Source: Selaginella moellendorffii
Lineage: Eukaryota > Streptophyta > Lycopodiopsida > Selaginellales > Selaginellaceae
DNA length: 64,000 bases
NCBI RefSeq assembly: GCF_000143415.4
Contig: NW_003314308.1
Coordinates: 1,399,350-1,463,349, forward strand
Reading direction: 5' to 3'
This document shows positions 46,014 to 54,926 of the stretch, in pieces. The notes beneath the pieces were generated by a model that did not search any database, was not told the DNA's origin, and worked only from the letters and a program-made list of their open reading frames with translations. How positions within the stretch are numbered: the stretch's first letter is position 1; every line of letters begins with the position of its first letter. The position numbers were made by a program, and so were the translations under genes.

Positions 46014-47261
46014 ATGGAAGGCAGCGGCGACAGTGGCAGATCTTGGATGGTGCGGGGTTTGCTGGTATTGGGAGGGGTGGCGGCGGCAGCTATGGCGTGG
46101 CGGCGAGGAATGTGGTGGCGGAGCCGGTCGCGCGTCGTTGGGATCATTCCCGCGCGCTATGCTTCCTCGCGCTTCCAAGGCAAGCCCTTGGCTCTCATAC
46201 TTGGCAAGCCCATGATCCAGGTGAGAGCCTTTAGTTAGATGGATTTGATCTCATGATGCGTGAGGTGATAGAGGACCTGGGAACAAGCCAGGCTCGCGAA
46301 GACTCTCGACGCTCTAGGTAGGCAGAAGAGAAACAATGCTTGCAATGCAATTTACTTCTCCTCTCGTGTCCATAGTTGTGGCCACCGACGACGAAAGGAT
46401 TCGACAATGCTGCGAGGAATTTGGCGCGGAGGTTGTCATGACGTCGGAGAAGTGTCCCAACGGTAGGCCGAGGTCTCTCTTTTGGGTTTGAGGCGATTGA
46501 GCAGTGAAACCTTAGGAACCGAGCGCTGCAACGAGGCTGTCAAGAAGCTCAAGCGCAAGTTCGACATCGTCGTCAACATCCAAGGCGATGAGCCGCTTAT
46601 CGATCCGGATATCATCGACGGGGTGGTGATGGCGTTAAAGGTAGACGCAAAAGAGATGCTTTGCTTTGAATTCATGGCATTCAGCAGGCTTCGCCGGATG
46701 CCATGTGTAGCACCGCAGTCACGTCGTTAAAGCCTCAGGATGCCTCGGACACGAACAGGGTCAAGTGCATTGTGGACAAGCAAGGCTATGCCATATATTT
46801 CTCCCGAGGTTTGCTACCTTTCAACAAGTATGGAAGAGAAGCAAGGATCCTGTACGTCGTCCTGACCTTTTCGTCTTCTCTGTTTCACAGGAAAGGAGTG
46901 GCCAACGACAAGTTTCCTTACTTACTACACCTTGGCATCCAGGTAGCTCTCTCGGTGATGCTGTACTTCCGCGATCTGAATTTCTGTCTGTCTTGCATGG
47001 CAGTGCTATGACGCACACTTTTTGTCCATGTATCCCCTGATTGCGCCAACCGCTCTTCAGCTGGAAGAGGATTTGGAGCAGCTCAAAGTCATTGAGAATG
47101 GCTATAAAATCAAGGTTCGTTTGCTTCCTGTTCTTGTCTCTAGCGGCGCTTCTGTTTCCTTCCTGCAGGTGATCAAGGTGGATCACGATGCACACGGTGT
47201 GGATTCCCCTGGCGACATCGCCAGCATTGAGTCTCTAATGCGGGGGAGGAACATCGCCTAA
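46014..47261 (+). CDS. KDSB: CMP-KDO synthetase (3-deoxy-manno-octulosonate cytidylyltransferase)
   Basis: KDSB activates KDO with CTP for transfer into rhamnogalacturonan II of the cell wall; it sits in the outer mitochondrial or another inner membrane through an N-terminal anchor. About eight exons. The start at 46014 gives [11 protein letters not shown] and a hydrophobic anchor ([16 protein letters not shown]), then [20 protein letters not shown], the nucleotide-binding core. [86 protein letters not shown] and [19 protein letters not shown] follow. It ends with [19 protein letters not shown]. The order agrees with Arabidopsis KDSB as I know it. Confidence 0.95.
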
Positions 47262-48233
47262 AGAGAAGCGATAAAGATTTAGATGACAAACAAAGGTAGC
47301 TATCTCCTTTCCCTGTCCTTTAGGAATACTCCCCACAGAAATCTCTGCTCGTGCGTAATATTGTCTCGCAGGGCAGCCAGCCACCGCCATCCAGGTCAAG
47401 CGTGAAAATGACACCAAACGCTTGTGTGCTTGGACAAGACAAGTTATTGCAGAGCCAGCCAGCCAGCAAAAGTCGTTTGTCCGGCCAGGATAATCGCAGC
47501 AGCAGCATTGCAAGTCGGCGCGCAGGGGAAGAGAAAAGAAAAGAATGATCTGATCCCTGCGTCAGACGATTCATAAGCCCTCTTTGTACTTGCGCAGGCA
47601 GCCGCGCAATCCTCTCTTGCTATTCTCCACGGCTCGCTGCGACTTTGTGGTGACATGAACCTTTGGCGACGCGCCAGCCAGGCAGCGGCCAGCATACAGG
47701 CACACAGTGATAGCAAAGCAGCATGCAGGGATTTTATTCGTCCTCCGCTTTCTCGTCGCTCCCTCCATCTTCTCAGATGATGCAGCGCCACTGGCCATGG
47801 ACGACGAATGTACCGCAAAGACTCTTGAATGCAATGGAGCAGTGGCCCGTGAGGTGATGAGGTGTTGATGGCGATTTATCTGAGCGAGGCGGCCAGCAGC
47901 ACTCGCTCGCATTTTACGAGCATTTTTATCTCTCGGACTTCCCTGTGACTTGTGGCTGGCTGGCTGGCTGTGGCTGGCTGCCTCAAACTGGTAGTCAGAT
48001 AAGATTTTGATCTGTGAGTGAGTGACAGCCAGCTATGTCTGTCTACAAACACGGTGATGCGTGTTGATCCAATCACTTCTCCCATTCATTTCTCTTTCTC
48101 CTTGTCCGGTAGTTGTCTAGCAACAAGCACTAGCGAGCAAAGCATCTGCATTTGCTACTGGGCGGACCGGACGCCACAACTCACGGGTGAGTAGGGCTAG
48201 CGGCGAGCTTGGCAAAGGAACTAGAACACAGGA
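47262..48233. other. Intergenic region KDSB / LRR gene
   Basis: This 972-bp region has no supported gene. GGCTGGCTGGCTGTGGCTGG near 47,955 is a short direct repeat. The open frames on both strands lack homology and signal structure. Confidence 0.5.
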
Positions 48234-49547
48234 ATGCTGGCCGGGACGAAGAACAAGAGTCGCGAGAGGAAGATGGTGGCACTGGGCTTAGTTCTAGAAT
48301 CGGTGATGTTGCTCAGCATCGCCACGTCGTGCGCCGCCAAGACAGCCGCAGTGGACATCCAAGCGCTGCAGCAGATCAAGTCGTCCATCGACCCATCCAC
48401 GCTGCATTCCTCGTCGTGCCTGGGCAGCTGGGACTTCTCGCACGATCCCTGCGACGCTACCTCATCCACATCCTTCGTCTGCGGCATCCGCTGCGACGAG
48501 GAACTGCAAGAGGAGGGCGCCTCGACCCGGCCTCCAAGGCGAGTGACGAGCATCGTGCTCGACGGCTATGGCTACCGCGGCTTCCTCTCGCCCTTCGTCG
48601 GCAACCTCTCTGCATTGCAGGCGCTGGACGTGTCCGGGAATGCTCTATCCGGGGCGCTGCCGGCGTCGCTGGGGAAGCTGGCACGCCTCCGCCGCCTGGA
48701 CGTGAGCGGCAACGCCTTCTCGGGTGGCATCCCGGAGTCACTGGGCGAGCTACGCTCCCTCGAGCACCTGGGCCTGGCGCGCAATGCGCTGTCCGGCACC
48801 ATCCCGGCCTCGCTTTCCCGCCTCTCGTCCCTGCGCCGTCTCGACCTCTACTCCAATCTCCTGTCGGGCGAGCTCCCCATCGCCATGCCCGCCATGTCCA
48901 GCCTCTTGTACCTCGACGCCAGCAGCAACAGGATCACAGGGTCGTTCCCGGGCCGCTTGCCGCCATCGCTCGTCCGCCTCTCCCTCCGCGACAACCGCCT
49001 GTCGGGACAGCTGCCCTCCAACTTGGGCGACATGGCGGCCCTCGAGGTGCTGGACGTGAGCCGCAACGGGCTGTGGGGCGCCCTCCCCGACTCCATCTTC
49101 CTCCATCCCTCGCTCCAGCAGGTGAATGTGGCGGGCAACGCGTTCCAGTGGATCCAGACGCCCGGCCTGGCGGCGATGCCGCTGGTGGTGCTGGGCAGCA
49201 AGATGGTGGCGCTGGATGCCAGCCACAACAGGCTGCGCGGGCCGCTGCCGCCATTTCTGGCGGAGCTGCCGCGCCTGTCGTCGCTATCGCTCACTGGCAA
49301 CATGCTGGGCGGTACCATCCCGCTCCAGTACGCGATCAAGGCGGTGGAGTCGGCGGTGGGCATCCAGCCACTGCGGCGGCTCTTCCTGGATGGGAATTTG
49401 CTGGTGGGGGCACTCCCGTTTCCCTTCCTCACCTGGTCGCCCTCCGCCACCCTCATTTCTGCAAGCTTTGCTAACAATTGTCTCCATAGCTGCCCACCAA
49501 GCCTCCCCTTCTGTGGAGCTCAAAGGCCGGCCACCCAATGTAGCTAG
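48234..49547 (+). CDS. Secreted LRR protein (At5g66330-like)
   Basis: An intronless gene codes for 437 residues. The second ATG at 48273 gives a cleaner signal peptide (MVALGLVLESVMLLSIATSC); I list the first at 48234 because it is in frame. The LRR N-cap is SCLGSWDFSHDPCDATSSTS followed by FVCGIRC. About ten LRRs have the plant consensus, such as LRRLDVSGNAFSGGIPESLG. The cap region LRRLFLDGNLLVGALPFPF with NNCLHSCPPSLPFCG closes it. There is no kinase or membrane segment. This is a second family of secreted LRR proteins, distinct from the gene at 21.7 kb. The gene is very GC-rich (often over 60 percent). Confidence 0.88.
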   Translation: MLAGTKNKSRERKMVALGLVLESVMLLSIATSCAAKTAAVDIQALQQIKSSIDPSTLHSSSCLGSWDFSHDPCDATSSTSFVCGIRCDEELQEEGASTRPPRRVTSIVLDGYGYRGFLSPFVGNLSALQALDVSGNALSGALPASLGKLARLRRLDVSGNAFSGGIPESLGELRSLEHLGLARNALSGTIPASLSRLSSLRRLDLYSNLLSGELPIAMPAMSSLLYLDASSNRITGSFPGRLPPSLVRLSLRDNRLSGQLPSNLGDMAALEVLDVSRNGLWGALPDSIFLHPSLQQVNVAGNAFQWIQTPGLAAMPLVVLGSKMVALDASHNRLRGPLPPFLAELPRLSSLSLTGNMLGGTIPLQYAIKAVESAVGIQPLRRLFLDGNLLVGALPFPFLTWSPSATLISASFANNCLHSCPPSLPFCGAQRPATQCS

Positions 49548-49584
49548 AGCTACCTAGTAGTATACTTTTTTACTTCTTCCAAGT

Positions 49585-49606
49585 TACCACCACCACCACC
49601 ACCACC
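49585..49606. repeat. (CCA)n microsatellite 3' of the LRR gene
   Basis: CCA triplets repeat about seven times, 38 bp past the stop codon, probably within the 3' leader of the transcript. Confidence 0.8.
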
Positions 49607-49756
49607 CGGCCGCCACCACTGCGCCACCACCGTCGCCACCGTGGATGTTGTAATTTTTCTAACAGGAATCGAACACCTCTCCTGTGTCGCGGCTACCTAC
49701 GATATAGTGTAGTCTTGTCGGTGGTGGACGTCCGTCGCGCGCGGAGAGATCCATTC

Positions 49757-50493
49757 ATGGCGCTTGCATCACCTGCATTGGCGCTTCCCCTGCTGCTGCT
49801 CGCTTCTTCGTTGGCGCTGCTGAGAGTTCGCTCGGACGGTAAGTTCTTCCTGTCAAGCTCTAGATCTGCTCGCTACTTCTTGCAATACGCCCTCTTTCTA
49901 CCGCTAGAAGAGCTCAAACTTGGGTGTTTTGGTCTCATGCCTCCTGGATGATATGGATGATCGCGTAATGCGCAGATGCGGTGGAGAGCCAGCTTCTCAA
50001 CGACATCAACATGTACCGGAGCAACTTGGGGGCGCCTCTCCTGTCGCCCAACCCGGGAGCTTCGTGTCTGGCGGACAAGTTGGCTGACCACTTCCAGCAC
50101 ACGCCATGCGACAACGTAACCGAGGCACAGACATCCCCGGGCCTCACGCCCGATTTCCCCGACTACCCCTCCATGCTCGCTGACTGCCGCCTCGACCTCG
50201 CCAACACCACCGGAGGCCAGGTCCTCGTCGACTGCATCCCCGCCTCCTCTGACGCTGCCGGCACGGCCTTCCAAAACTTCACGCGCTCGCAAGAGTACCA
50301 GAGGTTCATCAACTCGTCCGAGTTTTCCTCCATTGGAATCGCCAACGAAGACGCCTGGTTCGTTCTAGTTCTGGGAACCAAGGCTAGCAACGCCAATTTC
50401 AACCAGTCATCGGCGGCCGCAGCAGGAGCACAGCTACTGTCGATCGTGCCGATTATTGCCGTGGTTGGGGCAGCTCTCCTGTCTCTCTCGTGA
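49757..50493 (+). CDS. GPI-anchored protein, At5g19250/At3g06035 type
   Basis: Two exons (49757-49838 and 49976-50493) give 199 residues. The signal peptide is MALASPALALPLLLLASSLA. The mature part has the family pattern DAVESQLLNDINMYRSNLGA, CLADKLADHFQHTPC, GLTPDFPDYPSMLADCRLDL, and SSIGIANEDAWFVLVLGTKA. The last about 20 residues (LLSIVPIIAVVGAALLSLS) are hydrophobic, after a small-residue SSAAAAGA region, as for GPI addition. Function is unknown; Arabidopsis members are annotated as uncharacterised GPI-anchored plasma membrane proteins. It converges on the trihelix gene with 199 bp between stop codons. Confidence 0.85.
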
Positions 50494-50692
50494 TTGGAAT
50501 ACACTCGTCCAATCTTGTTATTGTAATCTAAGCTATAGAGCGAGCGTAGAAGACGGTTAGTGATTCTGGTGATGACGAAAGAACGAACCTGTTTAGCTTT
50601 TAGTGTTGTTTGGTGATCCATCGCCACCTTTCTCAGGGTGGTGGAACATCTTGCCGTGTGTTTGTTTATACCTGCCGGAATAGACCGATGTA

Positions 50693-51314
50693 TCAGCTGC
50701 CAGAGACGCTGATGTGGTTGTTGCTGTTGTCTTTGCTGCTGCTGGTGCTAGATTTGATCTTCTTGTGGGGCACTCCAAGCCCTGTAGTAGCTGTGGCTGA
50801 TGGCGGAGTCGTCGCACAAGCAGCAATGGCCAGAGCTGTCTCAACCGCGCTCATGTTGTTGCTGTTGGTGTTGGTGGCGGTGTAGCTTTGTCTTTGTCGT
50901 TGGTGATGATCCTCCGCCACCATCAACTTGGACCGGGTGCCATAGAAGCTCTCGAGTAGATCAATCAGCCGGGTGTCAAACAGGGCGGGCAGCTTGTTTT
51001 GCTTCTTCTGCTCCTTGGTGAGGCATGTGTAGGGAGTTGCCTTGACGCTGCGGTGCCATTCTTTGATCGTCTTGAAGTCGGACAGCAGATTGTCCCACTT
51101 CCCCCTGCACTGGTCCAGGTCCCGGTCCATGATCCCATTTTCCCGCAGAAACTCCACCACCTTGACCCATTTGTCCACCGCGCTCTCGAACTTGCTGCTC
51201 TTGCTGCTCTCGGTCCTCTCCCACTCGTCCTTTTTGGCTTGCACCAGCAGCAGCACCTCGTGAATGTTCCAGTTCCTCGATCGCTTGCGCTTCTCGGCTG
51301 CTGCAAACAACGGT
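50693..51314 (-). CDS. Trihelix (MYB/SANT-like) transcription factor, 5' end uncertain
   Basis: A long frame encodes about 205 residues from just after an acceptor-like TTTGCAG to the stop at 50693. The trihelix domain reads KRKRSRNWNIHEVLLLVQAK, EWERTESSKSSKFESAVDKW, DRDLDQCRGKWDNLLSDFKT, and IKEWHRSVKATPY. The family has three tandem helices with Trp anchors, and the Trps are present. The tail is Ser/Asn/Gln-rich. No ATG opens this exon: the upstream GGAG|GTGAGC donor lies in a frame with a stop. Therefore the true start is in an upstream exon that I could not fix, or the transcript begins elsewhere. Nuclear transcription factor by class. Confidence 0.7.
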
Positions 51315-51396
51315 GTAAGCACCACAAGCCAAATCCTCAACAGCTCACCTCCACAACTTATTTACGTGTTCATGAGTGACTAGGGAGAGAGTTTCA

Positions 51397-52097
51397 CTAC
51401 TTAGCGCTACTAAAATGTTGCCAGTCTAGCAGTGGTAGAATTTCTAGCAAGTATATTAGAGCCGCTGCAAGCAGCAAGCCCAAAGCAAGAGCTGTCAAGA
51501 CCTTGCCAATGTACTCACTTGAGAATTCTGGCCTGGAGCCTCGGGGAACTTTGCCTCCGGGATAAAACTCGGCAATCAAGTCGTGCATCTGTTGGTAGCA
51601 GCTTAAGTGCGCAAGTTAAGAAGCCAAAGGGAAAACGAAGAAGAAGTTTGGACTTACTTTGGCATGTTGCGGGACAGGATTGTCATCGAGTGCGCTTTTA
51701 GTGTCTTGAGCGGCATCTATCTCCTTGTGCCCTGGATCTATTCGAGCTTGTTAGTTTTGTCAAGGAAGGAGCGGTAACTGACCTTGGACAAGTTTTAGTT
51801 TCCAGTTATCGCCATAGACGACGAGCTCCGCGTCGGGGCCAAACTCCACGGGCTCTTCGTTCTCCTTGAACGCCGCAATGCAAAGGATGTGGTGCGCAGC
51901 TTCGCCTAGCTTGCTTCGAATTCGCCGCACGGCAAATCCCGCCTTGGTCCCAGCAGCAAATCGCCATGTCTGCCCGTTTGACCCAAACACCTCGACGTAC
52001 TGCCAATGCCAAGCAAACGGCGATGACTTGATGAATATAGAGAGATGATTACCGCCGGCGATCCTCCTCCGGATGAAGTGGTGGTGTGCTCGGGCAT
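51397..52097 (-). CDS. Small membrane protein, function unknown
   Basis: Four exons: 52053-52097 (MPEHTTTSSGGGSPA), then exon 2 (YVEVFGSNGQTWRFAAGTKA to KLKLVQG), a third (DPGHKEIDAAQDTKSALDDN to QHAK) and a fourth ending at 51397. Splices are GT-AG and keep frame. The protein has about 160 residues. Its first part has the pattern of a small beta-rich domain. The C-terminal exon carries a single hydrophobic segment (VLTALALGLLLAAALIYLLE) near the C-terminus, as in tail-anchored proteins. I do not recognise the family with certainty; plants have uncharacterised transmembrane proteins of this type. It lies divergent to the Crinkler-like gene. Confidence 0.72.
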
Positions 52098-52214
52098 CCC
52101 TTGGTGTTCTAAGACGGAACCCAAAAATTTGCTACCTAGTTGGGGGCCCTAAAAAGGAGTAAAAGGAGTTAGACGAATATTCTAGCCTTTAACCGCGCTG
52201 ATATTCAACCATGA

Positions 52215-53137
52215 ATGGCCTGCGTTACCGTGAAGTCTGCCGATGGTAGGGTTCTGGGCGAGGAAAGATTCAATCCGCAAGAGCCAAGGAAGGTGGTGCT
52301 CCAGGTCTATGGGTCTGGATGTCTTACGGGCATGCATTTCTGGACGAGAGTGTGGAGGCCGGCAAATACATCTACGAACTAGGTGAATGTGAAAGCATCG
52401 ATTTTGCGTGGCTATGGCGTTGCACTGACTATTTGTTTCTGTGACAGTGCCTCCTCTAACAACACTTCATGCTGTAGCATGTAGGCCCTTTTTTGAACGA
52501 ATTTCTGGTAGGTGCTATGATCTTATCTTATCCTTCGAGTGTTTGCGTGGCCTGTGTGTATAGCTCGTCGGTGTGTTTATGATGCGGCTGGTTTTTGTTG
52601 ATAAGTGTACGAAGGGAATTTCGTTGGTTAATGTTTTTACTCTAAATTGTTCTCAATGTTGTGACTGCTGATACGTCAGTTGGGTTCACAAAGTGTACTT
52701 GTTTTAGTATTTTATTGGGGGCCATGGTTTTTCACATGATAAGTGTGCACCTGTTTCTGCAGTTGCTACCGCTGCTGCTCCTGTTGTCCCTGCTGGCAAG
52801 TATCTTGTCTTGCTCCTAAGGACGTTCGTCATTTAGTTGCCTGGGTGGGTTAATTTCTAAGCGTTGTTGCTGTGGGAATGCAGATGCTATTCGACAATTG
52901 ACTGAGTTTTGGAGAAAGTGTCAGACAAGTAGGCCGGAGCCTGGTGGACATGTGGTGAGTTTTGAACAAGATGAGCATTGGAGCGCCATGCTGGAATGGT
53001 ATCTATGTGCGTAAGTGCTTTAAGGCCTTCCGGGAAAGAGCGCTGGCTGCATGGGAGGGCTCACATGTTCACGTAACTGGGCCACCATGGATAGGCAAGT
53101 CGATGTTCCTGTGGTACATGATCATGGAGGCTGCTGC
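52215..53137 (+). pseudogene. Crinkler-like P-loop gene, cut by a retrotransposon
   Basis: Exons 52215-52304, 52358-52382, 52448-52507, 52763-52795, 52884-52954 and 53016-53137 keep one frame for about 134 residues. All introns are GT-AG except the one after 52795, which begins GCAAGT and ends AG. The start reads MACVTVKSADGRVLGEERFN. The last exon has HVHVTGPPWIGKSMFLWYMI, a Walker A motif (GPPWIGKS) of the type found in Crinkler/RHS effector ATPases. The frame then runs into the 5' LTR at 53138, so the protein would be cut after MEAAAG. Crinkler-like proteins are known in oomycetes, fungi and some early land plants; family assignment rests on the P-loop context only. Alternative: another P-loop ATPase. 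Confidence 0.55.
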
Positions 53138-53242
53138 TGGAAACCTCCCCTAACACATGCACGCCCAGGAGCAGCTACACTCACGACTGAAAGCCAGGTT
53201 CAAACGGCTACTAGTTTATTTTCTCTATTCTAGGCATATACT

Positions 53243-53258
53243 GGCGGTTAGAACCGCC
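53243..53258. repeat. Short inverted repeat in the LTR
   Basis: GGCGGTTAGAACCGCC can fold as a 7-bp stem with a two-base loop. It recurs in the 3' LTR. Confidence 0.7.
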
Positions 53259-53420
53259 AACAGGAGAGTGGTTTTGAGAGACCCCAGCGCAGCTAGGGTT
53301 CCCCATCTCCTTTCCCATTCCATTGTACTTCAAGACTCCTGAATCGCATCCCCTATTTGCATTATCTTTGACTTGAGTCTCTCTCCCCGCCGATCCACCA
53401 CTTCTTTCACCCCTCCTCAG

Positions 53421-53448
53421 CTGGCGACCTCTGGAGATCAGGCGCCAG
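53421..53448. repeat. Hairpin near the LTR 3' end
   Basis: CTGGCG and CGCCAG pair around ACCTCTGGAGATCAGG, in which CCT and AGG can extend the stem past one unpaired base. It may lie in the R/U5 part of the transcript. Confidence 0.6.
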
Positions 53449-53512
53449 TTCTCAGATCGAGTTCTAGCAGTAGCAGCATTCTCATCCATCTCACATTTTC
53501 CCATTGAACATT

Positions 53513-53529
53513 TGGCGACCACGGTGGGA
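53513..53529 (+). other. Primer-binding site candidate
   Basis: TGGCGACCACGGTGGGA begins two bases after the LTR, the usual place and TGG start of a tRNA primer site. The matching tRNA was not identified. Confidence 0.65.
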
Positions 53530-53646
53530 TGGATCGCTGAGAGAGATCAAGGAACGAGAACCCGGTAACTATTTGCATTTTTCGAAATTTTCTTGTTTGC
53601 AGAGATTCAAGAACTTCAAGAACCACTCTTTCTCTCCACATCGAGT

Positions 53647-54918
53647 ATGCCACCACCAACATGGGTACCCGGAACACGCCTTGCTGCAGCGACCACTAGA
53701 GGAAGAAAACTACACCAGCAAATTTTCGAAGAAATTAAAGATCTTTCAACGAGACCTCCTAGCGCTCTATCCGAACGAGGAGAAGAAGACCTTTGCGATC
53801 AACCCCAACATCAGCACCGAACTCTTCACCGGCCAGCACCGAGGAACCGACAGCAAGCCCGAGCATCTCCTCCGAGATCTTCTCCGACCAGCAATCTGAG
53901 AGCCCAACTCCGAATTCGAGCAGAAGAACACCGGCTGCAAGCCAGAGAACTCGCCGGCAGAGCCTCCGAACTCTTCTCCGACAACAACTCTGCTTTACCG
54001 ACCAGACAACAGAACAGCAAGAATTCCGGCAACAGATCTTCCCGACCAACGCTTCTTCCACACATCAGCCGCACGTTTTCCTACGACGAGCCTCCGACAC
54101 TCTATCCCGGCATCGCCCAAGTCACCGAAGGAAAGCTCCCGAATGCACCAACAATCTTCCGACAGACTCTCCGACTGAGCGCCCAAACCAGCACCGAAGA
54201 CATCATCCGACGACGACACGACGCTAATCTCCACGCTGCCAAGACTCTGTTCGACCACGCCATCGAGTACGCTGGCCTAGAGACCATTGACGACGAAATT
54301 GGGTCTGATCACCCCAACCAGTCCGACTATCCGAAACTCTTCGTCGAGCTTCATCTCGGCACCGGCACCTGGAAGACCAGCCTGCACTCAGCACCTCGTC
54401 ACGACAAATCGATTGGAAACTCCACCAACAAGCCCAAGCCGAAGAAAGAAACGAAGAAGAAACTCCTGGAGTACGACTGCTACCCACTTCTGGACGAGTT
54501 TTCCTCTGAGTGCCCGAACACCAGCCCGGACAACATCCAGACAACTTCTTCGACCGACCTGCATGACAGCTCTCCAATCACTGCTACACCGAATCAGTCA
54601 ACTCCCCGACGAGCTCCAAGAAATCATCCGGCAGAAGACTCGCGACCTTCTTCCGGCAACACACTTTGTTCAATTGACTGATGGCATCCTCCTACTAGCA
54701 TAGTAACCCTTAGAAGATTCTACAATAGAAGACTAGCTTCGAAGCTGCAGGCCCGAAGATATTTCCGGAGCCTTGAGATTATCGTCGACACCGATTCGAC
54801 ATTCAGCCAGATACCCGACAACATCACCGACAACCAAGTTAAGAGTTTGATGAAGACCTTCATCCCCGAGATACCAACATCCAAGATAATTTTAGTGTAC
54901 AAGAACCCACGGCCGTAG
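53647..54918 (+). CDS. Extra retrotransposon ORF 5' of gag, with one in-frame TGA
   Basis: From ATG 53647 the frame is open for 344 residues to TGA at 54679-54681. The same frame then stays open for 78 more codons (WHPPTSIVTLRRFYNRRLAS to VYKNPRP) to TAG at 54916, only 8 nt before the gag-pol ATG. That suggests one ORF of about 423 codons carrying one stop, either by mutation or read through. The start is MPPPTWVPGTRLAAATTRGR. The sequence is polar and basic, with Ser/Thr/Gln-rich parts and a KPKPKKETKKK patch. I recognise no domain. An alternative plus-one frame at 54287-54703 also looks protein-like. A short intron before 53602 (GTAACT...TTGCAG) could add an upstream exon. Confidence 0.55.
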
Positions 54919-54926
54919 AGAGCCGC

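Larger units (their letters stand above)
53138..53510 (+). repeat. 5' LTR
   Basis: The LTR is 373 bp and runs from TGGAAACC to TTGAACA, so it keeps TG...CA ends. Over the 331 bases also visible in the 3' copy there is one difference (C in TTCTCAG against T in TTCTTAG, at about 53453). Confidence 0.92.
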
